Assembly (NCBI GenBank): GCA_964464145.1
Contig: CAYXFB010000006.1
Location: 1-61,218 of the forward strand
Source: UBA5399 sp964464145
Lineage (GTDB): Bacteria > Bacillota > Clostridia > Christensenellales > Christensenellaceae
Direction of reading: 5' to 3'
Length of the DNA stretch: 61,218 nt
The position numbers and the translations under genes are program-made. The number at the start of each line of letters is the position of its first letter. The stretch's first letter is position 1. Below the pieces are notes generated by a model that was not told where the DNA came from, did not search any database, and saw nothing but the letters and a program-made list of their open reading frames with translations. Positions 1-8,589 of this stretch are shown here, piece after piece.

Positions 1-708
1 GGCCGTGGCCACCTGCACACGCTGATCCATCTGGGCGTTTGCCTCACCTATAGAACCGTCGCGCACCTTTTCGGCAACCGACTTTTTAGCGTCGTTTATC
101 GCCTTGGCCGCCGCTTCCTTACCAAGAGCCATTATGTAACCGCTCTCGTCGCTTATATCCGTAACGTTCACGTTTATAAGGCGCAGACCGATTTTTTTGA
201 GCTCCGTTTCAACGTTTCTCGAAACCGCTTCCAAAAACTTGTCGCGATCTGTGTTTATCTCCTCGATGTCCATCGTGGCTATAACGAGACGCAGCTGGCC
301 GAATATTACGTCCTTTGCCAGATCCTGTATCTCGTGCTGTTTAAGCCCCAGCAGGCGCTCCGCCGCGTTTTGCATAACGCCCTGCTCTGTGGATATGCCC
401 ACCGTGAATATGGAGGGCACGTCTATACGTATGTTTTGGCGCGAAAGCGCGTTTTTCAGATCAACCTGTATGGATATGGGCGTCAGCTCCAAATACTGGT
501 ACGCCTGTATCACCGGCCAAATGAAGGCCGCGCCACCGTGTATACAGCGGGACGTACGGTTTGTGCCATCCGTGTTTTGCCCCACCTTACCATATATGAC
601 CATAATTTTGTCAGACGGGCATTTTTTGTATCTTGTAAGGAATATGAGCAGACACATGAACACCAGCACAACAATGACAACGATAAGAATCAAACTTTCA
701 ATACTCAC
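1..708 (-). CDS. Flotillin-like SPFH-domain membrane protein (partial)
   Basis: This gene runs off the left edge of the window, so only its N-terminal ~236 residues are visible. It starts at a GTG preceded by an AGAGGTGG ribosome binding site. The protein opens with one hydrophobic segment (about residues 4-24) and continues into an SPFH/band-7 domain, followed by the Ala/Glu/Lys-rich helical stretch typical of flotillins (AKAINDAKKSVAEKV). Flotillins sit on the inner face of the membrane and organise ordered membrane microdomains. It lies 44 bases downstream of an NfeD gene. NfeD and flotillin are classic operon partners, which supports the call. The symbol floT is plausible but left blank because the C-terminal half is not seen. 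Confidence 0.85.
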   Translation of the reverse strand, partial: MSIESLILIVVIVVLVFMCLLIFLTRYKKCPSDKIMVIYGKVGQNTDGTNRTSRCIHGGAAFIWPVIQAYQYLELTPISIQVDLKNALSRQNIRIDVPSIFTVGISTEQGVMQNAAERLLGLKQHEIQDLAKDVIFGQLRLVIATMDIEEINTDRDKFLEAVSRNVETELKKIGLRLINVNVTDISDESGYIMALGKEAAAKAINDAKKSVAEKVRDGSIGEANAQMDQRVQVATA

Positions 709-751
709 GATACCACCTCTTTCATTTCACACGAAACAACTTTTTTTATAC

Positions 752-1510
752 CTACTTGTTCACAACGATCAAAGTATTTTTGTTGGATATACCCACAACT
801 GTCACTTCCGCGCCCGTTTTGATGCCCTGCTCGTCGTCCGTCACTGCCTGTAGCTCTATCAGCCTGTCCTGAACCATGATGGACACCTTGCCCTTTTCCG
901 TTCTGCCCGGCGGTATGAAAAGATACACCGTGCCGGATTTTCCAAGAGCGTTTCTTATGTCCATACTGCCGTCCTGCTGCAGCCTCAGCATGGCTTTAAA
1001 CACCCACGCCACGGCCAGCATTGCCAGTATGCCGAACACTATGGCCAGCGCCACGCCCGCCGGGGGCGCAACGTCGGACTTGAGCATAAGCAGACCCGAC
1101 CAGCCGAACACGGCGAAGAATGCTATGAAGCCCTGCAATGTAAACAGGTGCAGCCCGCCCAGCGAGGTATCCGTACGCACACCGTCCGCCGTGAAATCGC
1201 CCGTGGGGCCGTCGCCGTACCAATCACCCGGATGTATGTTTATATCCGGTATGCCGTCCGGCGCGTCCACGCTTATATCCCCGGTCTGAGTGTCCACATG
1301 TATGTCCAACCCGGTATGCGCACCGTCCGACACGTCCGCGTCAAACCCGTCCGCAGAGCCGTCAGGCGCGTCAGCGGAGCCATCCGCTCCCGAACCGCCC
1401 AGCCCGAATATGAGCAATATGACCTGTATCACAAGCAAAACTGTGGACGCTATGCCAATTACGGCAAATATCTGTTCCACCAGGCTCATTGCGTTCCACC
1501 ATTCAACCAT
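752..1510 (-). CDS. NfeD-family membrane protein with an acidic Asp/Gly-rich insert
   Basis: The ATG at 1510 is chosen because AAAGGA lies at proper distance upstream; the GTG nine bases earlier falls inside that ribosome binding site. The protein (252 residues) has a first membrane segment near residues 13-35, then a ~70-residue Asp/Gly/Ala-rich region with repeats such as DGSADAPDGSADGFD. Two more membrane segments follow near residues 125-170, and then a C-terminal OB-fold-like NfeD domain. NfeD proteins partner flotillins, and the flotillin gene is next in the operon. The acidic region between the membrane helices is unusual for the family, and its low complexity suggests an extracytoplasmic, possibly cation-binding linker. 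The family is well supported; the insert's role is unknown. Confidence 0.85.
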   Translation of the reverse strand: MVEWWNAMSLVEQIFAVIGIASTVLLVIQVILLIFGLGGSGADGSADAPDGSADGFDADVSDGAHTGLDIHVDTQTGDISVDAPDGIPDINIHPGDWYGDGPTGDFTADGVRTDTSLGGLHLFTLQGFIAFFAVFGWSGLLMLKSDVAPPAGVALAIVFGILAMLAVAWVFKAMLRLQQDGSMDIRNALGKSGTVYLFIPPGRTEKGKVSIMVQDRLIELQAVTDDEQGIKTGAEVTVVGISNKNTLIVVNK

Positions 1511-1568
1511 TAGAGTCACTTCCTTTCAAATATAAAACATTGCAACATTTCGCTGGCTGCGGAAAAAA

Positions 1569-2105
1569 TCAATATTGCTCCTCCAGCTGTTTCAAGAGCA
1601 GATCCGCACGTCTGCCTATCCGTGCCGATATAAACGCCATCACCATCACCTTTATGGTGCCGTGCAGCCTCTTTTGTACCTGCACATCAAACGATCTCGC
1701 GTTTAACTCGGCGGATATGACCTCGTCCACATCCGTTCTCGCCTCCACCGCGTCCTCGGGCAGCGCCGCTATGACGTTTGAAAAAATTATATACACCGTC
1801 ATATCGTCCGCCCCGCCCTGCGCCTCAGCGTATTGAAGCATCGCGGCTATACGCTCAATATTGAAAGTATCCTTGAGCATATTTATTATTGCTATCCTGC
1901 AAAACTGGTTGCAGTCATATTTTTTTTGTACCGGCGGAGAAATGAACTTTCGCTTTACCCAATTTTGTACGGTATGCGGCTCCAGCTCGGTAAGCTGCAC
2001 GATCTGCGAAAGCACCAGCCCGCCGATCACGAAGGCCGAATCCAAAAAGCCCTGCGCCGTATTGTTTTCGTTCACTTCCACCGTGGTTCCCGGTAAATAT
2101 TCCAT
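1569..2105 (-). CDS. DUF1836-family, MerR-like helix-turn-helix protein
   Basis: The first gene of the flotillin/NfeD operon encodes ~178 residues. The ATG at 2105 is preferred over the upstream GTG because AAGGTGG sits eight bases before it. The central part (LTELEPHTVQNWVKRKFI) reads like a MerR-type helix-turn-helix with its wing, and the rest matches the DUF1836 family, found mainly in clostridia and bacilli. These are presumed DNA-binding regulators, but I know of no defined target. Its position directly behind the operon promoter suggests it may regulate its own operon with nfeD and floT. That is inference from position only. Confidence 0.75.
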   Translation of the reverse strand: MEYLPGTTVEVNENNTAQGFLDSAFVIGGLVLSQIVQLTELEPHTVQNWVKRKFISPPVQKKYDCNQFCRIAIINMLKDTFNIERIAAMLQYAEAQGGADDMTVYIIFSNVIAALPEDAVEARTDVDEVISAELNARSFDVQVQKRLHGTIKVMVMAFISARIGRRADLLLKQLEEQY

Positions 2106-2226
2106 TACAAAGACCACCTTATCAAACTTTTATATCAGACCCCACCTTCGCACCTGAATACTTTACATTTCGCACCCGACCCGCTACCTTGCGAGTCTTT
2201 TGGAGCCCTTCTCTTACGGTGATTTG

Positions 2227-2255
2227 ATTATACCACGCGGTCGCATGACTGTCAA
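2227..2255 (-). promoter_or_regulatory. Strong sigma-A-type promoter for DUF1836-nfeD-flotillin
   Basis: Read on the minus strand this is TTGACA, a 17-base spacer, then TATAAT, which is a perfect consensus. Transcription should begin near 2220, giving a ~115-base untranslated leader before the DUF1836 start codon. Confidence 0.85.
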
Positions 2256-2276
2256 TAACATTCTTTGTATCTTTTG

Positions 2277-2308
2277 AAAAAACCGTCCGGCTTGTACCGG
2301 GCGGTTTT
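2277..2308 (-). terminator. Intrinsic terminator of the HD-GYP gene
   Basis: The inverted repeat AAAACCGTCCGG / CCGGGCGGTTTT has a 6-base loop and is followed on the minus strand by a run of T. It lies just past the stop codon of the HD-GYP response regulator. Confidence 0.85.
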
Positions 2309-2323
2309 GATATCTTTTGATGA

Positions 2324-3379
2324 TCATTCCCTGTTTTGCATATATATATCGTTCAGATTGTCCGCCATCAGCTTGCAGCTCTCCACCAGCACGGGCGAAA
2401 ACATGCCGAAATCGCCGCGCCCTATGGCCTCCATGGCCTCCCCGTGCGAATATTTTCGGCCGGTGGCAGAGCCTTCCCTCAGCTCGTCATACATCTCCGC
2501 GATGCCCACCACCTGCGCGCTTATGGGAATTTCGTCGCCCACCAGCTTTTCGGGATAGCCGGAGCCGTCCCAGCGCTCGTGATGGCAGCGGCATATCTCA
2601 AGCGCCATGTCTATATATTCCCGGTTTTCAAGGTTGCTCATGGATTCTATTATCTGGCAGCCCTGCTCCGTATGAGATTCCAGCACCCTTCTCTCGTCCG
2701 GCGTAAGCTGAGAGCGGCGCTCTATTATCTCCTCGGGTATGAGCAGCATGCCAATATCGTGCAGCACGGAGGCCGTGGATATAAGACCTATCTTCTGCAC
2801 AGTCAGCCCAAATTTGTCGTCGCAATATTCGTATATAAAGCCGAGTATCTCCTTTGTGTAGGAGCGTATGCGCTGCAATGAGCGGCGCGTGGAGTTGTTT
2901 TTCACTTGCATAACCGAAATCAGCACGTCTATAACAAATTCCGTTATACCCATATATTTTTCCGTTTGCTGACGAATTATACTCTCCAGGCTGCGTTTGT
3001 AGCGAAACAGCTCTATGCCGTTTCTAACGCGCTGCTTCACTATGTTCGCGTTGAATGGCTTGGTTATAAAATCGTTCGCGCCCCGCTTCAGCCCCTCCAT
3101 CTCCACGTTTTCCGCGTCGGCGGCGGATATCATTATCACCGGTATATCGTTTAAAAAACGGTTGAAACGGATGTAATCCAGCACGTCGAAGCCGTCCTTT
3201 TTGGGCATCACAACATCCAGCAGGATTATTGCTATCTCCTCCTTGTGCGCGGCGATTATCTCAATAGCCTGCTCGCCGTCGGCCGCCTCCATTATTGTGT
3301 AATCGTTTGAAAAAAGCTCGGCCAGCATGTCCCTATTGATCTCAACGTCATCAACTATAAGCACAACATTACTTTTCAA
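2324..3379 (-). CDS. Response regulator with HD-GYP output domain
   Basis: Residues 1-120 form a receiver domain with phospho-acceptor Asp55 (ILLDVVMP) and the conserved Lys107. Residues ~145-345 form an HD-GYP domain, with HD at 207-208, His236, the pair His266-His267 and GYP at 274-276 (HHERWDGSGYP). HD-GYP proteins hydrolyse cyclic-di-GMP or related dinucleotides. The usual Glu/His pair of the first helix, which helps build the metal centre, appears replaced in the stretch NSTRRSLQRIRSY, so activity may be altered. The gene starts at TTG. It lies downstream of an HPt gene and a hybrid kinase, so phosphate probably flows kinase, HPt, then this receiver. The family call is secure; the enzymatic activity is less so. 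Confidence 0.9.
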   Translation of the reverse strand: MKSNVVLIVDDVEINRDMLAELFSNDYTIMEAADGEQAIEIIAAHKEEIAIILLDVVMPKKDGFDVLDYIRFNRFLNDIPVIMISAADAENVEMEGLKRGANDFITKPFNANIVKQRVRNGIELFRYKRSLESIIRQQTEKYMGITEFVIDVLISVMQVKNNSTRRSLQRIRSYTKEILGFIYEYCDDKFGLTVQKIGLISTASVLHDIGMLLIPEEIIERRSQLTPDERRVLESHTEQGCQIIESMSNLENREYIDMALEICRCHHERWDGSGYPEKLVGDEIPISAQVVGIAEMYDELREGSATGRKYSHGEAMEAIGRGDFGMFSPVLVESCKLMADNLNDIYMQNRE

Positions 3380-3523
3380 TACAAAACCCGGACCTTTCTA
3401 ATGCCCACCACAACATATAAAGTATAAAAATACAATTATTATATCCAGTATATCACATTTATGCAAAAAACAAAACTTTATTGATATTTTGACTAAAAAA
3501 TTTTCGCGCGTTTTTTTTACGCC

Positions 3524-3868
3524 TTAAACGCGTTTTATTGCGTCAATCAGCGTATCGTAGCTGCGGCGCAGGCTGTCCATATTCTTCACCGGCTCACCCG
3601 CCCGCAAGGCCTTTTCCGCTTCTATGCATTCTTTATATAGCGCATTCATGCTAAGGTTCGCGGCCAGCCCTTTGAGCGCGTGCAGATGTATTGCGGCCTG
3701 CGCGGTATCGCCCGCCTCCATGCACGCCAAAAAATCGGCGTAGTTACCGTCGCCCGTGAACTTCCCCAGCAGCTTGATGTATAGCGCTTCGCTGCCGTTC
3801 AGCCTGTTCAATCCCTCCGTATACTCCACTCCCGCCGCACGCAGCTCTTCCCAAATATTATCGTTCAT
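3524..3868 (-). CDS. Stand-alone HPt phosphotransfer protein
   Basis: This 114-residue helical protein carries an HPt motif (HLHALKG) whose conserved histidine is His63. HPt proteins shuttle phosphate between the receiver of a hybrid kinase and a final response regulator. The ATG at 3868 has a strong AGGGGGCGG ribosome binding site; an alternative start 30 bases upstream lacks one. Its first codons overlap the end of the hybrid kinase gene by 11 bases, indicating translational coupling. The HD-GYP response regulator lies 144 bases downstream. The three genes together look like a complete relay. Confidence 0.85.
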   Translation of the reverse strand: MNDNIWEELRAAGVEYTEGLNRLNGSEALYIKLLGKFTGDGNYADFLACMEAGDTAQAAIHLHALKGLAANLSMNALYKECIEAEKALRAGEPVKNMDSLRRSYDTLIDAIKRV

Positions 3869-6119
3869 ACAAACCGCCCCCTCGTTTTTCCCGCTCATTC
3901 AGCAACTCTTCAATGCTGGAAAACATCAGCTTGGGGTCCAGCGGCTTCGCAAGATGCGCATTTATGCCGCTGCTCAAGCTCTTTGCTATCTCCTCCGGCA
4001 TGGCGTTTGCGGACATTGCCACTATAAGCGCATCCTTGGCGTCCGCGCGGCCGCAGTCTCGTATTTTGCGCGCCGCCATATATCCGTCCATTACCGGCAT
4101 TTGTATATCCATCAAAATGATATCGTAATATTCCTCGGGCATTGCCTCAAATTTTTCCACAGCCTTCCTGCCGTCCTGCGCGCCCTCCACCTCAAAGCCC
4201 ACGGCGCGCAGCAGCTCCTCTATTATTTCCATGTTTATTTCGTTGTCCTCGGCCACCAGCGCGCGTTTTCCGCTGAAATCGAAGCGCTTTGAATCGCTTT
4301 GCGCACGCTCCTGCGGCGGTATATACTTGGTCTGCGGCACCGTCATGAGCAGATTAAGGCTAAACACCGCTCCGCCTTCCGGGTTTTGGCAAACGCTCAC
4401 GTCTCCGCCCATCATGGAGGCCAGGCTTTTGCTTATCGCCATTCCAAGCCCGGTGCCCGCGTACCCGCGCGGCAGCGTCAGGCTGTCCTGCTCGAAGGGG
4501 CGAAAAAGCTTGTCCATAAATTCTTCCCTTATGCCCGGCCCGCTGTCATATACGGCAAATCTGTTGTATACGCAGCCATCCTTCAAATCGCCCTGCTCCA
4601 CCACCAGCCTTACGCTGCCGCCCTCCGGCGTGAACTTTACGGCGTTTGTGAGGAAATTTAGCACTATCTGCCGTATGCGCATCTCGTCGCCAAAAAACAG
4701 CTTTTGTTTCACCCCCAAAAGCTCTGTTTCAAAGCTTTGCTTTTTCTCCACAGAACGCGGATATATTATGGAGCTTATACTTTCCAGCATGGCGTCCAGA
4801 TCGAAAACGCCATAATCCAGCTTCATATTGCCGGATTCTATCTTAGACATATCCAGCACGTCATTCACAAGCTCCAGCAGATATTTCGACGCTACATCTA
4901 TTTTTTTGAGGCAGTCGGCTGTTTTTTCGCTGTCCCCCAACGACATTTCCGCTATCGCGCGCATTCCCACAATGGCGTTTATGGGCGTGCGCAGCTCGTG
5001 GCTCATGCGGGAAAGGAAATCCCGCCGCGCGGCTTCCGCGTTTTGCGCGGCGCTCAGCGCCTGCTGCAAAACATTTTTAGCCTCAATATCGTTAGTCATA
5101 TCGCGCGATATGCAAATCATTTTATTTAGCTGACCGTCCTTATCCGGTAGCGGGCTCATCCTGCATTGCACTATGCGCGCCTCGCCGGTACGCTTGTTTC
5201 GTTGGGTAAATTCCAGCTCGGTTTTGCCAACAAAGTTTTCTTTTTTCACCATATCCTTCAGCTTGCCGTATATGCTGTCCTCCACGCTGCCCTCAACGGC
5301 CTTCTTTTCCTCGTAAATAAGCTCCTCCGCGTTTATGCCAAATACCCGATCCACATTGTCGCTTACATACTCCACCTGCTGTTTGTTCAGATCGTATATC
5401 AAAAAAATATCGTCCACATTTTCCGTTATAACGTTAAAGAGCGCCTCCCGCTCATATACCTCGTTGTTTCTCACATATATGGTGCGCGCGCCTATCACGG
5501 AAGCCGTCACGGAAAAAATTATCACCAGCGCGCCCAGCACCAGCGATGTAAGGTTTGTATATTCGTTTAGCTCCTGCGCCTTGGACACATAAAACTCTAT
5601 ATCTCCCGAGCCGCGCTCTATGATGGTGTCCAGCACACCGTCTATATCATTGTAAAGTGCCTCACCCCGCGATCCCAGCAGCTTTTTCGCCGCCGCAACG
5701 TCGCCCTTTTCCACCAGCTTTATTATATCATCGTGCACCAGTTTTATCTCATCCACCCGCGTCTTGAGGTGGTTCATCATCTCTCCCTCGTTCCTCGCCG
5801 CTATCTGGTCAACGTTGTAGCTGCCGGATTCGCGCGCCCTATACAAAAACTCTATGCCCTGCTCTACGCGCGGGTTGTCCGGGTTTTCCACCAGATCATA
5901 CATCGTCTCCCGCACGTTCATTATGTTTTCCTTATAGTTCATGGCGTTCAGCATTGCTTTATAATAATTTTCGTAAATGTTTTCCGAGTAGTCCGCCAGA
6001 TTGTTCGTATTCACAATGCAAACATAAGTGTATATCACAACAACCGCGGAAATAACGGCAGCAATGACTATAAGCAAACGGTTTATCCGCTTTATGCCCG
6101 CGCTATGCCTTTTTCCCAT
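3858..6119 (-). CDS. Hybrid sensor histidine kinase (sensor-PAS-HisKA-HATPase-REC)
   Basis: The 753-residue protein has a membrane helix near residues 13-36, a helical extracytoplasmic sensor resembling a four-helix bundle (~37-188), and a second helix (~189-215). A PAS domain (~225-345) follows. The HisKA domain has phospho-accepting His374 (SHELRTPINA). The ATPase domain shows an N box (NFLTNAVKFTPEG), DSGPGI and GTGLGMA, and a C-terminal receiver has the aspartate in ILMDIQMPVMDG. Its own HPt partner is encoded separately and overlaps its stop codon. The signal sensed is unknown. The HPt should pass phosphate on to the downstream HD-GYP regulator. Confidence 0.93.
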   Translation of the reverse strand: MGKRHSAGIKRINRLLIVIAAVISAVVVIYTYVCIVNTNNLADYSENIYENYYKAMLNAMNYKENIMNVRETMYDLVENPDNPRVEQGIEFLYRARESGSYNVDQIAARNEGEMMNHLKTRVDEIKLVHDDIIKLVEKGDVAAAKKLLGSRGEALYNDIDGVLDTIIERGSGDIEFYVSKAQELNEYTNLTSLVLGALVIIFSVTASVIGARTIYVRNNEVYEREALFNVITENVDDIFLIYDLNKQQVEYVSDNVDRVFGINAEELIYEEKKAVEGSVEDSIYGKLKDMVKKENFVGKTELEFTQRNKRTGEARIVQCRMSPLPDKDGQLNKMICISRDMTNDIEAKNVLQQALSAAQNAEAARRDFLSRMSHELRTPINAIVGMRAIAEMSLGDSEKTADCLKKIDVASKYLLELVNDVLDMSKIESGNMKLDYGVFDLDAMLESISSIIYPRSVEKKQSFETELLGVKQKLFFGDEMRIRQIVLNFLTNAVKFTPEGGSVRLVVEQGDLKDGCVYNRFAVYDSGPGIREEFMDKLFRPFEQDSLTLPRGYAGTGLGMAISKSLASMMGGDVSVCQNPEGGAVFSLNLLMTVPQTKYIPPQERAQSDSKRFDFSGKRALVAEDNEINMEIIEELLRAVGFEVEGAQDGRKAVEKFEAMPEEYYDIILMDIQMPVMDGYMAARKIRDCGRADAKDALIVAMSANAMPEEIAKSLSSGINAHLAKPLDPKLMFSSIEELLNEREKRGGGLYER

Positions 6120-6248
6120 GCCCCTTCATCCTCCGGCACATATTAATATATGCAGCGACAATTAAAATTATTCCCAGAAAAATATCAATTGTGATCAGTT
6201 AAAAATATTATATTACACGGTCGGCGCTTTTTCAACTTTAGTATCGAA

Positions 6249-6935
6249 TCAAAAGCCCGTGTACAGCAGATACAGTCCCAGCAAAAACACCAGCGCGCCC
6301 AATATTATTTTTATCACCTTGCCCGCCTTCGCCAGCTTGGCAGAGCCCGCCAGCTGGTTCACAAAACCCAGGCCAGCGCCCACCGCCGTAATCAGTATGC
6401 TGTTGCCGATGGCGTACATCACCAGCATGAGTATGCCCATTGCCATGTCTCCCGAGGATGATATCACGGCTATTATGGCGGCCAGCACGGGCGTGACGCA
6501 GGGCGAGGCAAAAGCGCCGCCCAATAGCCCCAGCAAAAACGCGCCCAGTCCGCCGCGCTTTGTGGTGGTCTGCCGCACGCCGCAGTTGGGGAATATTTTT
6601 ATAACGTCCCACATAACAAGCGCCATGAAGAGCATTAGTATACCCAAAACTATATACCACCACGCGCCCGTCATGGAAAAGAAGCTGCCCACCGCCGCCA
6701 GCACGCCGCCTATCACCGTGAATGTTATCATCATCCCCAGGCAAAACAGCAGCGAATATATGAGCGCAGAGCGTTTGCCGCTCTTGTTTGCGCTCACGTA
6801 GCCTATCACCAGCGGGAAGGTGGAAAGCGAGCAGGGCGTGAACGACGTCAGTATGCCCGCCAGCAGGCAGATAAGCGGCCCTATCCATATATTGGCCGCT
6901 ATCATGTCGCTTAGGTTTTGCATTACCGCTATCAC
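6249..6935 (-). CDS. ccdA: CcdA-family thiol-disulfide transmembrane protein
   Basis: The 228-residue protein has about six membrane helices and the two conserved cysteine motifs of the CcdA/DsbD core (FTPCSLSTFP and FASPCVTPV). These proteins carry reducing equivalents from cytoplasmic thioredoxin across the membrane to an exported thioredoxin-like partner. Its start codon overlaps the stop of the upstream thioredoxin-like gene in an ATGA arrangement, so the two are co-translated and probably work as a pair. A longer overlapping open frame in this region is a shadow of this gene. The family is certain; whether the final target is cytochrome c, a methionine sulfoxide reductase or something else cannot be seen here. 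Confidence 0.92.
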   Translation of the reverse strand: MIAVMQNLSDMIAANIWIGPLICLLAGILTSFTPCSLSTFPLVIGYVSANKSGKRSALIYSLLFCLGMMITFTVIGGVLAAVGSFFSMTGAWWYIVLGILMLFMALVMWDVIKIFPNCGVRQTTTKRGGLGAFLLGLLGGAFASPCVTPVLAAIIAVISSSGDMAMGILMLVMYAIGNSILITAVGAGLGFVNQLAGSAKLAKAGKVIKIILGALVFLLGLYLLYTGF

Positions 6936-7465
6936 GGTTCCACCCCCACGCCCTCTTTAATGAAATCCTGCAATTTTTCCTTTGTCGTGGCTCCGGGATA
7001 GGCCAGAGCTGGCTGCCCCTCGGCATCCACCAGCACATAATATGGCACGCTGCGCACACCGAAGGCCGCCGCCGTTTCGGGCTCGTCGTCTATATTCACC
7101 TCCACGAATTGCAGCTTTCCCTCGTACTCCTTTTTGAGCTCCTCAATGGTGGGCTTCATCTGCTCGCAGTAGGGGCACCAATCCGCGCCAAACTCCATGA
7201 ATATGGGCAATGCCTCCTTGGGCTCGCTCTGCCGCTCCGTCTGTGCCGCCTCGCCTTCGCCAAGCGCGGCTTTGGGCGTTTGGGTGGCCGCGGCGGCCGT
7301 TTCCCTTGCCTGCTGCGTCATCTGCTCCTGCGCCGCTTCATCGGTAACAGCAGGCGCGACCCGCGCTTCCTGGCCGTTCTTCACCAAAAACACGGCAAGC
7401 ACGCATATGCCCACCGCCGCTATTATGACGATCTTACCGGTCGTTTTTTTAAAGAAATCCTTCAT
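6932..7465 (-). CDS. Membrane-anchored thioredoxin-like protein
   Basis: The protein of 177 residues has an N-terminal hydrophobic anchor (~residues 11-27), then a low-complexity Ala/Glu/Thr linker (~30-85). A thioredoxin fold follows, with active site WCPYC near residues 96-100 and the cis-proline region RSVPYYV. It should face the outside of the cell and exchange disulfides there. It directly precedes ccdA with a 4-base overlap, which makes it the likely acceptor of electrons from CcdA. The ribosome binding site is poorly placed (GAGG about 14 bases upstream), so the exact start is less certain. Confidence 0.88.
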   Translation of the reverse strand: MKDFFKKTTGKIVIIAAVGICVLAVFLVKNGQEARVAPAVTDEAAQEQMTQQARETAAAATQTPKAALGEGEAAQTERQSEPKEALPIFMEFGADWCPYCEQMKPTIEELKKEYEGKLQFVEVNIDDEPETAAAFGVRSVPYYVLVDAEGQPALAYPGATTKEKLQDFIKEGVGVEP

Positions 7466-7684
7466 ATTCAGCTATTGAACCTCAAATTTCAAATTATTTT
7501 AAAAATTATACCATATATAGCCCCTTCGCTCACGTTTATAGAACTTTATTTATTATATTTTAACAATTTTACTATTCTTTTTAGAGTATGGAACATATAT
7601 AATAAATGAATAGTCCTATATATAATAAGACAGGTCAGTCCGCGCTTCCGCCATAAGGCGGGCGCTTGTAAGAGGATGGGTGCT

Positions 7685-8557
7685 ATGAAGGGTGAAAAGA
7701 CTGTAAAACTTAATCTGCCGGGTATGCGCAACATCAAAACGGCGTTGTGTGTTTTGATCTGCCTGCTGATCACCTATTCCATAAACAGGGAAATAACGCT
7801 GTATTCCTCCATCGCGGCCATCGTTTGCATGCAGTCCACAATAGAAAACACGCTCAAAATAGGCGTGAACCGCCTCGTGGGCACGGCTATTGGCGGCGGC
7901 GTTGCCATGCTGCTGATACCTGTGATGGAAAACAAGGACATGCACAGCCTATTTTTTGTTTTCGCTCCGCTGGGAATAATTCTTGTTATATACGTGTGCA
8001 ATATGATAAAGATGCCGGGCAGCTCGGTTATTTGCGCCATAGTTTATATAACTGTTTTAACGGCGCCTCTCATGTCCTCCGCCAATAACCAAAACCCCTA
8101 CTATCTGGCCGTTTTCCGCATGATAGACACGGCAATAGGCATTGTTGCGGCCATGCTTATAAACCGATACATAGCCCCTCCCAAGCTGTATGAGGACAGG
8201 GAGATGCATTTGGTCTGCAATAATTTTGATCGGGTAAAGGCACGCATAGAGAAATTTTTGGACGGCAAGGAAGCGCTTTTGTTGTACGACAGCTCTCTTA
8301 CCTCGCGCAAGAGCAAGCCCGGCCAGTCGCCCCGCATACATCCCGATCTTGATATATCCATAAACATACCCGTGCCCAAGGAGCTGTCTGGCGGCAAAAC
8401 AATAAAAACCGCCTACGTTTCGGCCAGCTATGTGGTGCTGCCCATGGAGCTTAATCAGCGGGACGGCTACGTGGAGATACCCGGCAACCTGCTGCCCTGC
8501 ACCATAGTGTGGCAATCCACAGAAGAAATAAAGGAGCTGCCCGCTCCGCTCAAATAG
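7685..8557 (+). CDS. Aromatic-acid-exporter (FUSC/ArAE-like) membrane protein
   Basis: The protein has about six membrane segments in its first ~165 residues, a layout typical of the ArAE_1/FUSC superfamily. A soluble C-terminal domain of ~125 residues follows. Homologues export aromatic acids or similar anions, but the substrate here is unknown. The ATG at 7685 is chosen because AGAGGA lies eight bases ahead; the ATG at 7676 is too close to that site. A short leader hairpin (CCGCC-ATAA-GGCGG) sits about 25-40 bases upstream of the start. The VOC gene follows 32 bases after its stop and may share the transcript. Confidence 0.75.
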   Translation: MKGEKTVKLNLPGMRNIKTALCVLICLLITYSINREITLYSSIAAIVCMQSTIENTLKIGVNRLVGTAIGGGVAMLLIPVMENKDMHSLFFVFAPLGIILVIYVCNMIKMPGSSVICAIVYITVLTAPLMSSANNQNPYYLAVFRMIDTAIGIVAAMLINRYIAPPKLYEDREMHLVCNNFDRVKARIEKFLDGKEALLLYDSSLTSRKSKPGQSPRIHPDLDISINIPVPKELSGGKTIKTAYVSASYVVLPMELNQRDGYVEIPGNLLPCTIVWQSTEEIKELPAPLK

Positions 8558-8589
8558 GATACAGTAAATTTTGGAGGAAGAAAAACAAT

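Noticed and set aside
2106..2226. tRNA or riboswitch in the DUF1836 leader
   Set aside because: I could not build a cloverleaf or match any known aptamer; it looks like an ordinary leader.
6238..7059. Long open frame overlapping ccdA and the thioredoxin-like gene
   Set aside because: It lacks family motifs and has skewed composition. The ccdA and thioredoxin frames carry clear motifs and the coupled ATGA overlap.
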